A stretch of DNA of 12,776 nucleotides from an uncultured Pleurocapsa sp. (GTDB taxonomy: Bacteria > Cyanobacteriota > Cyanobacteriia > Cyanobacteriales > Xenococcaceae). The notes under the pieces are model-generated. The model made no database searches, was not told where the DNA came from, and worked only from the letters and a program-made list of their open reading frames with translations. The stretch lies in contig CAKZYI010000892.1 of the NCBI GenBank assembly GCA_937884735.1, positions 1 to 12,776 on the forward strand, given 5' to 3'. This document shows positions 7,196-12,776 of this stretch, piece by piece. Numbering within the stretch: position 1 is the stretch's first letter; the number at the start of each line of letters is the position of its first letter. A program made the translations under genes and the position numbers.

Positions 7196-8509
7196 ATGAA
7201 GGAAGAGGAACGAAATCGAATTTTAGAAGAAGCTACTTCAGAAAATACTACACCTAAACGTTTAGAAGAATTAGCCACGATAGATGAGCCAAAAATACGT
7301 CAAGCTGTTGCAGCTAATCCTAATACTCCCCGCAACAGTTTGTTTGATTTGGCGGCGGAATTTCCACAACAGTTTTTGAATAATTGTATTTTAGATTTAT
7401 TACTATTAGAAGATAGTAATTTTTTAGCTCAGTTACCCAATCAGGCTTTAGTCAAAATTTTGCCATTGCCAGAAGTGCCAGAATATTTTTTGCAATGGGC
7501 AATAGATTGTGACAATAATATAGCCGTGCTAGCAGCAATTAATAATTCTAGCCTATCTTTAAAAAATTTAGATAAGATAATTTCTAAATATAAAAACAAA
7601 AAAGATAAGTATAGCGATCGCATTTGTAGAGATGCTAATCTTCATGTTAACAAAAAAAGCTTTATAGATAATGCAAAGCAGCAACAAATTATTAATGATG
7701 CTTTGTATATTGCAACAAAAAACTATCAACGAAGTTGGATTTTAAAATCATTACAGAAATTAATCTCTTCGACTATTAGAGATAGGATAAATATAAAACC
7801 TTTGGGATCTTATGTAGATAATAACAGTCCAAAAACAAATACTATCAATAAATATATTATTCAAGATCAAAAATGGAGATTAAAAACTAGATTAGAAACA
7901 AGAACCCAAAACAAAAATGTAGAAGCTTTAATCGACCTAGCTTTTGCTGCTAAAAGCTCAGAGACACCTATTAAAATTTTAGAAAAGCTGGCTAAAGATA
8001 AGAATAAACTAATACGCCGCTATGTAGCCAAAAATCCCAATCTCTCGGACAGTTTATGGCAACAGCTGGCAATGGATAAACAGAAGTCTGTTCGTGCTTG
8101 TGTGGCAAAAAATATTAATGCGCCAGAAGATATCTTAGAAATTTTAGCCTTACCTAAGTATGGAGTGCGTCATGAAGTAGCCAAAAATATTAATACCCCT
8201 TCATGTGGTTTAAGAAAGTTAGCTAAATATAATGATATTAAAGTTAGTCGTAGACTAGCCCAAAACCCTAATACGCCATCAGATATTTTGCAAGAATTAA
8301 GTCAAGTAGATGATGAAATAGTTAAATGTAAATTAGCAATTAATCCTAGTACTCCAGAAAATATACTAGAGCAGCTATCCCGTACTAAACTCAAGACGAT
8401 AAAGATTAAATTAGTTCAAAATAAAAATATTACAGCTAACGCTCTATTGAAAATAATAGAAAATGGAGATGATCGCATTCTAGAATTAAAATCTCATAAC
8501 CCTAAATAA
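7196..8509 (+). CDS. Leucine-rich-repeat-variant (LRV) protein, part before the in-frame stop
   Basis: 437 residues built largely of roughly 25-residue alpha-helical repeats of the LRV type (consensus close to P-x2-I-L-x2-L-A-x-D-x4-V-R-x2-V-A-x-N-P-x-T). The clearest run is 257-437: units begin near 257, 284, 310, 335, 361, 387 and 413, most ending in NPNT, NINT or NPST. A single similar unit lies at residues 19-45, followed by a less regular helical region (about 50-135) and a Lys/Asn-rich middle (about 135-250). No signal peptide, membrane helix or enzyme motif; such solenoids usually bind protein partners, and the partner here is unknown. Start ATG at 7196; an in-frame TAG at 7190 blocks extension. 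No strong ribosome site is visible. The TAA at 8507-8509 falls in the loop between two repeats, and coding continues in frame beyond it. Confidence 0.8.
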   Translation: MKEEERNRILEEATSENTTPKRLEELATIDEPKIRQAVAANPNTPRNSLFDLAAEFPQQFLNNCILDLLLLEDSNFLAQLPNQALVKILPLPEVPEYFLQWAIDCDNNIAVLAAINNSSLSLKNLDKIISKYKNKKDKYSDRICRDANLHVNKKSFIDNAKQQQIINDALYIATKNYQRSWILKSLQKLISSTIRDRINIKPLGSYVDNNSPKTNTINKYIIQDQKWRLKTRLETRTQNKNVEALIDLAFAAKSSETPIKILEKLAKDKNKLIRRYVAKNPNLSDSLWQQLAMDKQKSVRACVAKNINAPEDILEILALPKYGVRHEVAKNINTPSCGLRKLAKYNDIKVSRRLAQNPNTPSDILQELSQVDDEIVKCKLAINPSTPENILEQLSRTKLKTIKIKLVQNKNITANALLKIIENGDDRILELKSHNPK

Positions 8510-8890
8510 TCTGTAGATGCAATAGCGTCATTAGTTTTAAGATGTGCCTGGCTATTACAAAATTCTAAATATTATCATGATATATGGGTAATATTAAGGC
8601 ATGTTTTAAACCACAAAAATTGTTCTTTTAAAGTACAAAAATATATTTTAAACTTGTTACCCATCAAGCAAGTGAATCCTTACCATAACAATCTCAACAT
8701 AGCTGTTTTTACTAGCGAGTATGCAGAACCAAAAGTTCTAGAAAAATATGCGGACTCAATTGATTGGCTAGAAAGATATGCGATCGCAACTAACCCAAAT
8801 ACCCTACAAACAACAATACTGAAATTAGCTCAAGACAGCAATATTATAGTCAGCAATAGTGCGATATCTTCGGCTATCCTCACTCCTTAA
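8510..8890 (+). pseudogene. In-frame continuation of the LRV protein after the TAA
   Basis: From 8510 the same frame as 7196 stays open for 126 codons to the TAA at 8888-8890. The translation keeps the LRV character: after a less typical helical stretch (about 8510-8700) it gives PKVLEKYADSIDWLERYAIA, then TNPNTLQTTILKLAQDSN, which is one full repeat plus the start of another, with the usual NPNT hinge. It also holds a HIP1 site (8780-8787). The only start codon reachable in frame early on is TTG at 8654, without a good ribosome site, so separate translation is doubtful. The most likely reading is the 3' part of one 563-residue gene broken by a single nonsense codon. Whether the original gene ended at 8890 is unknown. 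Confidence 0.65.
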
Positions 8891-9047
8891 AAAATCTGAT
8901 AGCGGGTAACAACAAGTAAGTTCTTTAGGACAAAATAACGACAATAAATCTCTGCTTAAATAAAATAAATAAAGCAAACAAATAGCCCAACAAGAATAAT
9001 ATCTCATTAGGCTTATAGCTTATAATCTATAAATTTAATTAAAGTTA
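8891..9047. other. AT-rich spacer between the LRV gene and the MITE-like element
   Basis: 157 bp with many stops in all frames and no gene that I can support. The last 8 bp (9040-9047, TAAAGTTA) are the left copy of the target-site duplication of the adjacent element. I see no terminator of the usual hairpin-plus-T type. Confidence 0.5.
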
Positions 9048-9280
9048 ACGTCAGTTCGGGTTAAGCTCAAAGCCTTACTACACAAACAACTCAAAAACCA
9101 CCTTGGACGAGCGAGTTTTTAGATTTAGAAGATTGAATAATCTTTTAAAAGCTAACAGCACGACAGCTTTGCTGCGCTCAGAGCGAAGCTCTGGAACGAA
9201 CAGAGTTCGTTGCTAAAGGCTAATGACTAATAGCTACCCTAACAAACTAATCCTGTTAACCCAAACTGACGTTGAAGTTA
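9040..9280. mobile_element. MITE-like non-autonomous element with 8-bp target duplication (element 9048-9272)
   Basis: Terminal inverted repeats: left ACGTCAGTTCGGGTTAAG (9048-9065); right, read on the minus strand from 9272 to 9255, ACGTCAGTTTGGGTTAAC, 16 of 18 identical. Flanking them are TAAAGTTA (9040-9047) and TGAAGTTA (9273-9280), 7 of 8 identical, as expected for a duplicated insertion site. The 225-bp element has no coding capacity and is full of palindromes, which fits a MITE mobilised by a transposase encoded elsewhere. I cannot assign the IS family. The right duplication contains the nirA stop codon (9278-9280), so insertion happened exactly at the end of nirA without changing its protein. 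Confidence 0.7.
9164..9211. repeat. Cluster of three small hairpins inside the MITE-like element
   Basis: Three consecutive stem-loops with 3-nt loops: CAGC-TTT-GCTG (9164-9174), CAGAGC-GAA-GCTCTG (9179-9193) and AACGAAC-AGA-GTTCGTT (9195-9211). Just before them are AGATT-GAAT-AATCT (9130-9143) and the palindrome CTTTTAAAAG (9142-9151). Similar GC-rich hairpin strings are dispersed in many cyanobacterial genomes. They lie downstream of both flanking genes and could also stop or stabilise transcripts, including nirA mRNA, but none is followed by a clear T-run. Confidence 0.55.
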
Positions 9281-11185
9281 GGCATCAATAACTACAGAAC
9301 TTACAGGTCTAGCACAACAGGCTAAAATTTCTCCTGCTGACAAATCACCCAAAGCATCATAATTTTCTTCATAAGTTACCTCTCCTTTCAGTATCTTTAC
9401 CGTACAAGCACCGCAAGTACCAGCACGACAACTACTTTCAATCTCTACTTCTACCTTTTCGGCTGCATCAAGAATATATTCTCCTTCGGCACAAATTGTT
9501 TCTTTCCAAGAATTAGCTAAGAATATTTTAGTTTTGGTAGAACTATCTGCCGAGCCATTAGAATCTGATTTAGGAGTTTCGACAGGTGCAGGCTCTTCAA
9601 CCACCATGTCCGAGGCGGTATCCCTTGGAACACCATCTTTGAACGTGGCATTAAATTCCTCGATCAATAAGCTACGTAGAGTAGTTTTAAGATCTTCTAT
9701 AGCAACACCCTTGTTAATCATTGTGCCTAATGCAGCACCATGACCGACTTTACCACCGCTGTAAATTTTTGCTCCTGCTACCGCTTTACCATCCTTACGC
9801 ACTTTAGTTCCCATTAAGCCAATATCGCCTGCTTGGGGTTGCCCGCAAGAGTTGGGGCATCCTGTCCAATGCAAACGAACCCGCTGAGGAATGACAAATT
9901 CTGCGTCTAATTCTTGAGCCAAATTTAAAGCGGATTGCTTGGTTTCAATCATCGCAAAATTGCAATATTGTGCCCCAGTGCAGGAAATGACCGAACGAGT
10001 TAGAGTACTAGGGCTAATAGTAAACTTTTCTAATAATGGTTCGGTGAGAAAAGTATCAATATTTTCATTCTCAATATGAGGAATGATTGCATTTTGTTCT
10101 ACGGTTAAACGAATTTCACCATTACCATACACGTCAGCCAGTCTAGCCAATTCAAACATTGATTCGGCATCAAGACGACCCATAGGTACGTGTAAACCAA
10201 CATAGCTAAAACCTGCTTGTTTTTGAGGATGTATTCCTAAATGATCTTTCTTATCTTGAGTAATCTCATCTTTTTCCGCAGCAGGAGCTAAAGGTTTACC
10301 AAATTCCTTTTCTAGTTCATTACGGAATTTTTCTACACCCCAAGTTTCGACTAACCACATCATACGTGCGTTGGGGCGGGATGCTCGTAATCCTTCTACT
10401 GCACCATTCTGGGTATAAACCGTCAAAACAGCACGAGAAAACTCAACTACATCATCATCATTAGCAGGTATCCACACTCCCAAAGGAATCGATTCTGCAC
10501 AGCGTTGCGCGGATAAATAACCACCAACTAAAACGTTGAAGCCCAATACTCCATCTTTGTATGCAGGAACATAAGCTAAATCGTTTAACTCTGCATGAAT
10601 AGAATTATCTCTTGCACCTTCGATCGCAATATTAAACTTACGAGGCAAATTAGTAAAAGCGTAATTACCTTCGCCATTGTTGGTAATCATGTCCTGAACC
10701 TTTTGGTTCATTTGGCGAGTGTCAATCGCCTCATCGGGATCGATACCCGCCACGGGAGACCCTGTTAAGTTACGCACATTGTCCATTCCAGACTGCATAC
10801 GAGTTAAACCAACCTCTTTGAATTTATTGAACAAGTCGGGAATATCTTCTAGGCGCACCCCCCGCAATTGAATATTCTGACGGGTAGTAATGTCTCCTGT
10901 ACCGTTATCACCATAACGCTCTATTCCCGCAGCTAGGACTTTCATTTGCTTGCTGGTCAGAATTCCGTTTGGAACACGCATCCTAATCATAAATTCCCCT
11001 GGAGTTACGGGGCGATAAAATATCCCCAACCATTTGAGGCGTGTCTCTAGATCTACTTTATCAACAGCTTCCCAACCAATTTTGGCAAATTGTTCTAGCT
11101 CATTTTTGACATCCAGCCCATCTTTGGCTGCTTTGACTTTTTCTATTTTGTTGAGCTTAATTTTTGTGTTGGCTTCAGTAGTCAT
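9278..11185 (-). CDS. nirA: Ferredoxin-nitrite reductase with fused C-terminal 2Fe-2S ferredoxin domain
   Basis: Six-electron reduction of nitrite to ammonium in the cytoplasm, using siroheme and a 4Fe-4S cluster. In the 635-residue product, residues about 40-515 are the nitrite/sulfite reductase core: TRQNIQLRGV (101-110), the siroheme/4Fe-4S cysteines in CTGAQYCNF (Cys402, Cys408) and TGCPNSCGQPQ (Cys443, Cys447). A Pro/Ser/Glu-rich linker (about 525-552) leads to a plant-type ferredoxin domain with Cys586, Cys591, Cys594 (CRAGTCGACT) and Cys623 or 624 in LACCARP. Cyanobacterial NirA is usually about 510 residues; the fused form is known, e.g. from Plectonema boryanum. Start ATG at 11185 has AAGG about 8 nt upstream. 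A sulfite reductase is the alternative; the fusion and the overall fit favour NirA. No nitrate transporter or nitrate reductase gene is in the window. The stop lies in a transposon target duplication. Confidence 0.92.
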   Translation of the reverse strand: MTTEANTKIKLNKIEKVKAAKDGLDVKNELEQFAKIGWEAVDKVDLETRLKWLGIFYRPVTPGEFMIRMRVPNGILTSKQMKVLAAGIERYGDNGTGDITTRQNIQLRGVRLEDIPDLFNKFKEVGLTRMQSGMDNVRNLTGSPVAGIDPDEAIDTRQMNQKVQDMITNNGEGNYAFTNLPRKFNIAIEGARDNSIHAELNDLAYVPAYKDGVLGFNVLVGGYLSAQRCAESIPLGVWIPANDDDVVEFSRAVLTVYTQNGAVEGLRASRPNARMMWLVETWGVEKFRNELEKEFGKPLAPAAEKDEITQDKKDHLGIHPQKQAGFSYVGLHVPMGRLDAESMFELARLADVYGNGEIRLTVEQNAIIPHIENENIDTFLTEPLLEKFTISPSTLTRSVISCTGAQYCNFAMIETKQSALNLAQELDAEFVIPQRVRLHWTGCPNSCGQPQAGDIGLMGTKVRKDGKAVAGAKIYSGGKVGHGAALGTMINKGVAIEDLKTTLRSLLIEEFNATFKDGVPRDTASDMVVEEPAPVETPKSDSNGSADSSTKTKIFLANSWKETICAEGEYILDAAEKVEVEIESSCRAGTCGACTVKILKGEVTYEENYDALGDLSAGEILACCARPVSSVVIDA

Positions 11186-11438
11186 ATATCTAGACCTTGA
11201 AATATTTTATTGGTTGAATTTTGAAAAAAGAATGTAATTGAAAGATTATCAGGCTGACTAAGAATGTGAGTTCAAAATTAATTAAACTCTGACTTTCAAC
11301 TTTATTGGCTTTTACTGCTGCTCAGATTACTAAGCTGCGGCTTCTATTCATTATTTATTACTTACGTAACCTCTTAATCTTATTACTTAACATGATTGTG
11401 TAGATATGTTGAGTATTTATGTGCTTTTTGATACAAAA

Positions 11439-11459
11439 TATTTACGCAATATGTAAATA
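11439..11459. promoter_or_regulatory. Inverted repeat upstream of nirA, candidate operator
   Basis: TATTTAC (11439-11445) and GTAAATA (11453-11459) form a perfect 7-bp dyad with a 7-nt spacer. This size and symmetry fit a dimeric regulator site. It lies about 255 bp upstream of the nirA start. It does not match the NtcA consensus, and I cannot name a regulator. Confidence 0.35.
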
Positions 11460-11551
11460 GCGCATGCTTTTAATCCTTTTTTTACATAATTTTTTTGCCA
11501 TAGGCTTGAGGTAGACTCTCTGTATTACCTAATATTGAAGCAGAAGTGAAG

Positions 11552-11563
11552 ACAATATATTGT
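11552..11563. repeat. 12-bp perfect palindrome ACAATATATTGT
   Basis: A self-complementary dodecamer in the nirA upstream region. It is AT-only apart from its two C/G positions, so chance is a real possibility; it may be an operator half of unknown purpose. Confidence 0.25.
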
Positions 11564-11738
11564 TAATAGCAATCATTTTTGGACGCAAAGATATCTTTTT
11601 AGTACTTTTCTCGATCGCGGACAAAATAAGATGCGATGTCTAATATTTTTAATGTCTATTACTTCTTAGTGTTTGTGATTACATAGCTGTCTACGATCGT
11701 TCATGAAAATAATTAACAACAAAAGACTAATGATATGC

Positions 11739-11803
11739 CCTAAAGGATTCCTTTCAGTCACGGAGCGGTTATCCGAAGGTGTATCCTTTAGGAATCCTTT
11801 AGG
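11739..11803. repeat. 65-bp imperfect palindrome with 14-bp perfect arms
   Basis: CCTAAAGGATTCCT (11739-11752) pairs perfectly with AGGAATCCTTTAGG (11790-11803), leaving a 37-nt loop that itself contains CGGA/TCCG (11761-11764 with 11772-11775). The right arm also holds a tandem near-duplicate, TATCCTTTAGG then AATCCTTTAGG. This looks like a dispersed cyanobacterial hairpin repeat or a tiny MITE. No clear target duplication flanks it, and no T-run follows to make it a standard terminator. Confidence 0.55.
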
Positions 11804-11887
11804 ACAAATGACATTTAAGACTAATATTTTTCACAACTCAGATAGGACTGCTATATGTCATAAACAACTCTTCGTATAATAGTTAAT

Positions 11888-11896
11888 TGGTATAAT
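11888..11896 (+). promoter_or_regulatory. Extended -10 promoter of the 3' unknown gene
   Basis: TGGTATAAT gives a perfect TGn-TATAAT extended -10 element, which does not need a strong -35. A second TATAAT lies at 11875-11880. Transcription from about 11903 would give a 65-nt leader before the ATG at 11968, or would make the in-frame GTG at 11905 essentially leaderless. Confidence 0.45.
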
Positions 11897-11967
11897 GAGA
11901 GACTGTGCTTAAGGTAAGTGGGACTTATTTGCTGAATGGAGTTATTTTTAATCGCCTAATTATTAAT

Positions 11968-12588
11968 ATGAAAGATACGTATTGTTATATTGAATTTGAG
12001 TTAGATAGTTTGGAAAGATTCAATAGTTTACAAAAAATGTTCTTAAAGCTGAAAGAGGTTAAAGAAGAATTTAGCAAGGACATTAATTTAGAAGACAAGC
12101 AAAATAGTTTAACTTATCAAGACCCAGTTGATGACTATCAGTGGAAAGATTATCTAGACAAAAAGGCGATCGCTTGGTTTCAAAACACTTTCGATTTAAA
12201 TAGTGCAGAAGGCATAATTTATTGGAAGCTTTTGGAATTAACAGAGCCAGAAAATCGTTTAGATCATCCATTTTTTAAAACTCCTGGTAACTGGGATTTT
12301 GAATGTATGTTGGATGCTATTTTTAATGGCTATTACTTATTAATAGATTTGGTTAGAGAGCAAGATAATCAAGGTTGTTTATATTATCAACCTACTGCTT
12401 ATCCTTTTGGCGGTTCGGATAGCTTAGTAGAATTGATTAGGTCTTTTGGTAATAAGATTACTTATAATTCTAGATACAAACAAATGAAGCCAGTCATTAA
12501 TTCGGAATGGGATTATGAATTAGCCAAAGAATTAGTTAGGCAAGGTATTGGTTTTACTTCAGACTTGCTACATAATTGGAAAATTTGA
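11968..12588 (+). CDS. Uncharacterised soluble protein, 206 residues
   Basis: I do not recognise the family. The product is acidic and aromatic-rich, without signal peptide or membrane segments. Residues about 10-40 form a charged helix. About 60-95 reads as a helical region (KKAIAWFQNTFDLNSAEG). The most conserved-looking parts are HPFFKTPGNWDFE (100-112) and AYPFGGSDSLVELIRSFGN (144-162), the latter resembling a surface loop followed by a helix. I chose ATG at 11968; the frame is open upstream to a GTG at 11905 (227 residues), but the extra residues look less protein-like and that GTG would lie right at the predicted transcription start. Neither start has a strong ribosome site. It has one HIP1 site (12166-12173) and normal-looking codon use. 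No operon partner is visible. The Trp/Pro/Gly-rich motifs suggest a defined fold, but no function follows. Confidence 0.75.
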   Translation: MKDTYCYIEFELDSLERFNSLQKMFLKLKEVKEEFSKDINLEDKQNSLTYQDPVDDYQWKDYLDKKAIAWFQNTFDLNSAEGIIYWKLLELTEPENRLDHPFFKTPGNWDFECMLDAIFNGYYLLIDLVREQDNQGCLYYQPTAYPFGGSDSLVELIRSFGNKITYNSRYKQMKPVINSEWDYELAKELVRQGIGFTSDLLHNWKI

Positions 12589-12776
12589 TAATCCTGTTAT
12601 TTGGTTGATGCTGCAAAATAATAAGGGAGGCTGCATGTTTAGGCGTTTACCTTAAATATGATAGACAAACAAAGATAAATACAGGTAATTTCTAAGATCT
12701 AGCGATCGATAAGTACATCAACCTAATTAAACGTGACATAAAAATCCCCTATTCTCCTTAGTCTGCATATCAGTTT
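12589..12776. other. 3' intergenic end of the window
   Basis: 188 bp without a gene I can support. A strong ribosome-site-like AAGGGAGG (12623-12630) precedes ATG at 12635, but the frame closes after six codons (MFRRLP). On the minus strand a 15-codon frame starts at the ATG at 12739, also behind a purine-rich stretch. Either could be a micro-ORF, but neither can be called a gene. Confidence 0.4.

Larger units (their letters stand above)
11186..11904. other. 719-bp intergenic region upstream of nirA and the 3' unknown gene
   Basis: No gene supported on either strand. It must hold the nirA control region on the minus strand and the promoter of the plus-strand gene. Visible structure: a weak nirA promoter candidate (TTGAAC then GATAAT on the minus strand within 11243-11273, 19-nt spacing), an inverted repeat at 11439-11459, a 12-bp palindrome at 11552-11563, a long inverted repeat at 11739-11803 and an extended -10 at 11888-11896. 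I found no perfect GTA-N8-TAC NtcA box. Confidence 0.5.

Noticed and set aside
8654..8890. Independent 78-residue gene starting at TTG 8654
   Set aside because: It is exactly in frame with the LRV gene upstream and open back to 8510; better read as the tail of that gene.
8825..9007. Minus-strand 60-codon frame over the end of the LRV gene
   Set aside because: Antisense to the in-frame LRV continuation, with low-complexity composition and no ribosome site.
9534..9743. Plus-strand 69-codon frame within nirA
   Set aside because: Antisense to the linker and C-terminal core of nirA; a shadow of Ser/Ala-rich coding.
11522..11535. NtcA-like site for nirA (minus strand ATA-N8-TAC)
   Set aside because: One of the six key bases is wrong, and the expected -10 (TAN3T) is not found 20-24 nt downstream; TATGGC lies at 19 nt. 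Too weak to call.
1..12776. CRISPR array, toxin-antitoxin pair, prophage or transposase gene
   Set aside because: No regularly spaced direct repeats, no recognisable toxin or phage genes and no transposase coding were seen; the only mobile signs are non-coding repeats.

Overview
The window comes from an AT-rich cyanobacterium. The HIP1 octamer GCGATCGC occurs 13 times in 12.8 kb, where chance predicts about one per 65 kb. The gene content agrees: a ferredoxin-type nitrite reductase, a long-form RfbA, a leucine-rich-repeat-variant (LRV) protein and cyanobacterial-style dispersed hairpin repeats. The species cannot be fixed from this sequence; a unicellular or pleurocapsalean type would fit, but that is a guess.

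Layout. (1) Positions 1-3361, minus strand: a compact dTDP-L-rhamnose operon in the order rfbC-rfbD-rfbA-rfbB, with rfbB cut by the window edge. Together the four enzymes turn glucose-1-phosphate plus dTTP into dTDP-L-rhamnose for surface polysaccharide. (2) Positions 3586-6843, minus strand, upstream of and parallel to the rhamnose genes: a GH38 alpha-mannosidase split by a single in-frame TAA. The catalytic zinc ligands lie between that stop and the first downstream ATG, so neither half should be active alone. (3) Positions 6892-7173, plus strand: a 56-codon ORF with a good ribosome site, then a tRNA-Arg(ACG)-like gene with aberrant D and T loops. (4) Positions 7196-8890, plus strand: an LRV repeat protein, also broken by one in-frame TAA. 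(5) Positions 9048-9272: a 225-bp MITE-like element with 18-bp terminal inverted repeats and an 8-bp target duplication that contains the nirA stop codon. (6) Positions 9278-11185, minus strand: nirA fused to a C-terminal plant-type 2Fe-2S ferredoxin domain. (7) Positions 11186-11904: a 719-bp intergenic region holding several inverted repeats and an extended -10 promoter. (8) Positions 11968-12588, plus strand: an unrecognised soluble protein, followed by 188 bp without a convincing gene.

The two flanks look like ordinary working genes (rhamnose synthesis, nitrite assimilation). The middle, about 6.1-9.3 kb, looks like a decaying or recoded patch: two long genes each carry one in-frame TAA, beside an odd tRNA, a very short ORF and a MITE. 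Local gene decay or sequencing error is the simplest explanation. Stop-codon readthrough is the more interesting alternative and can be tested.
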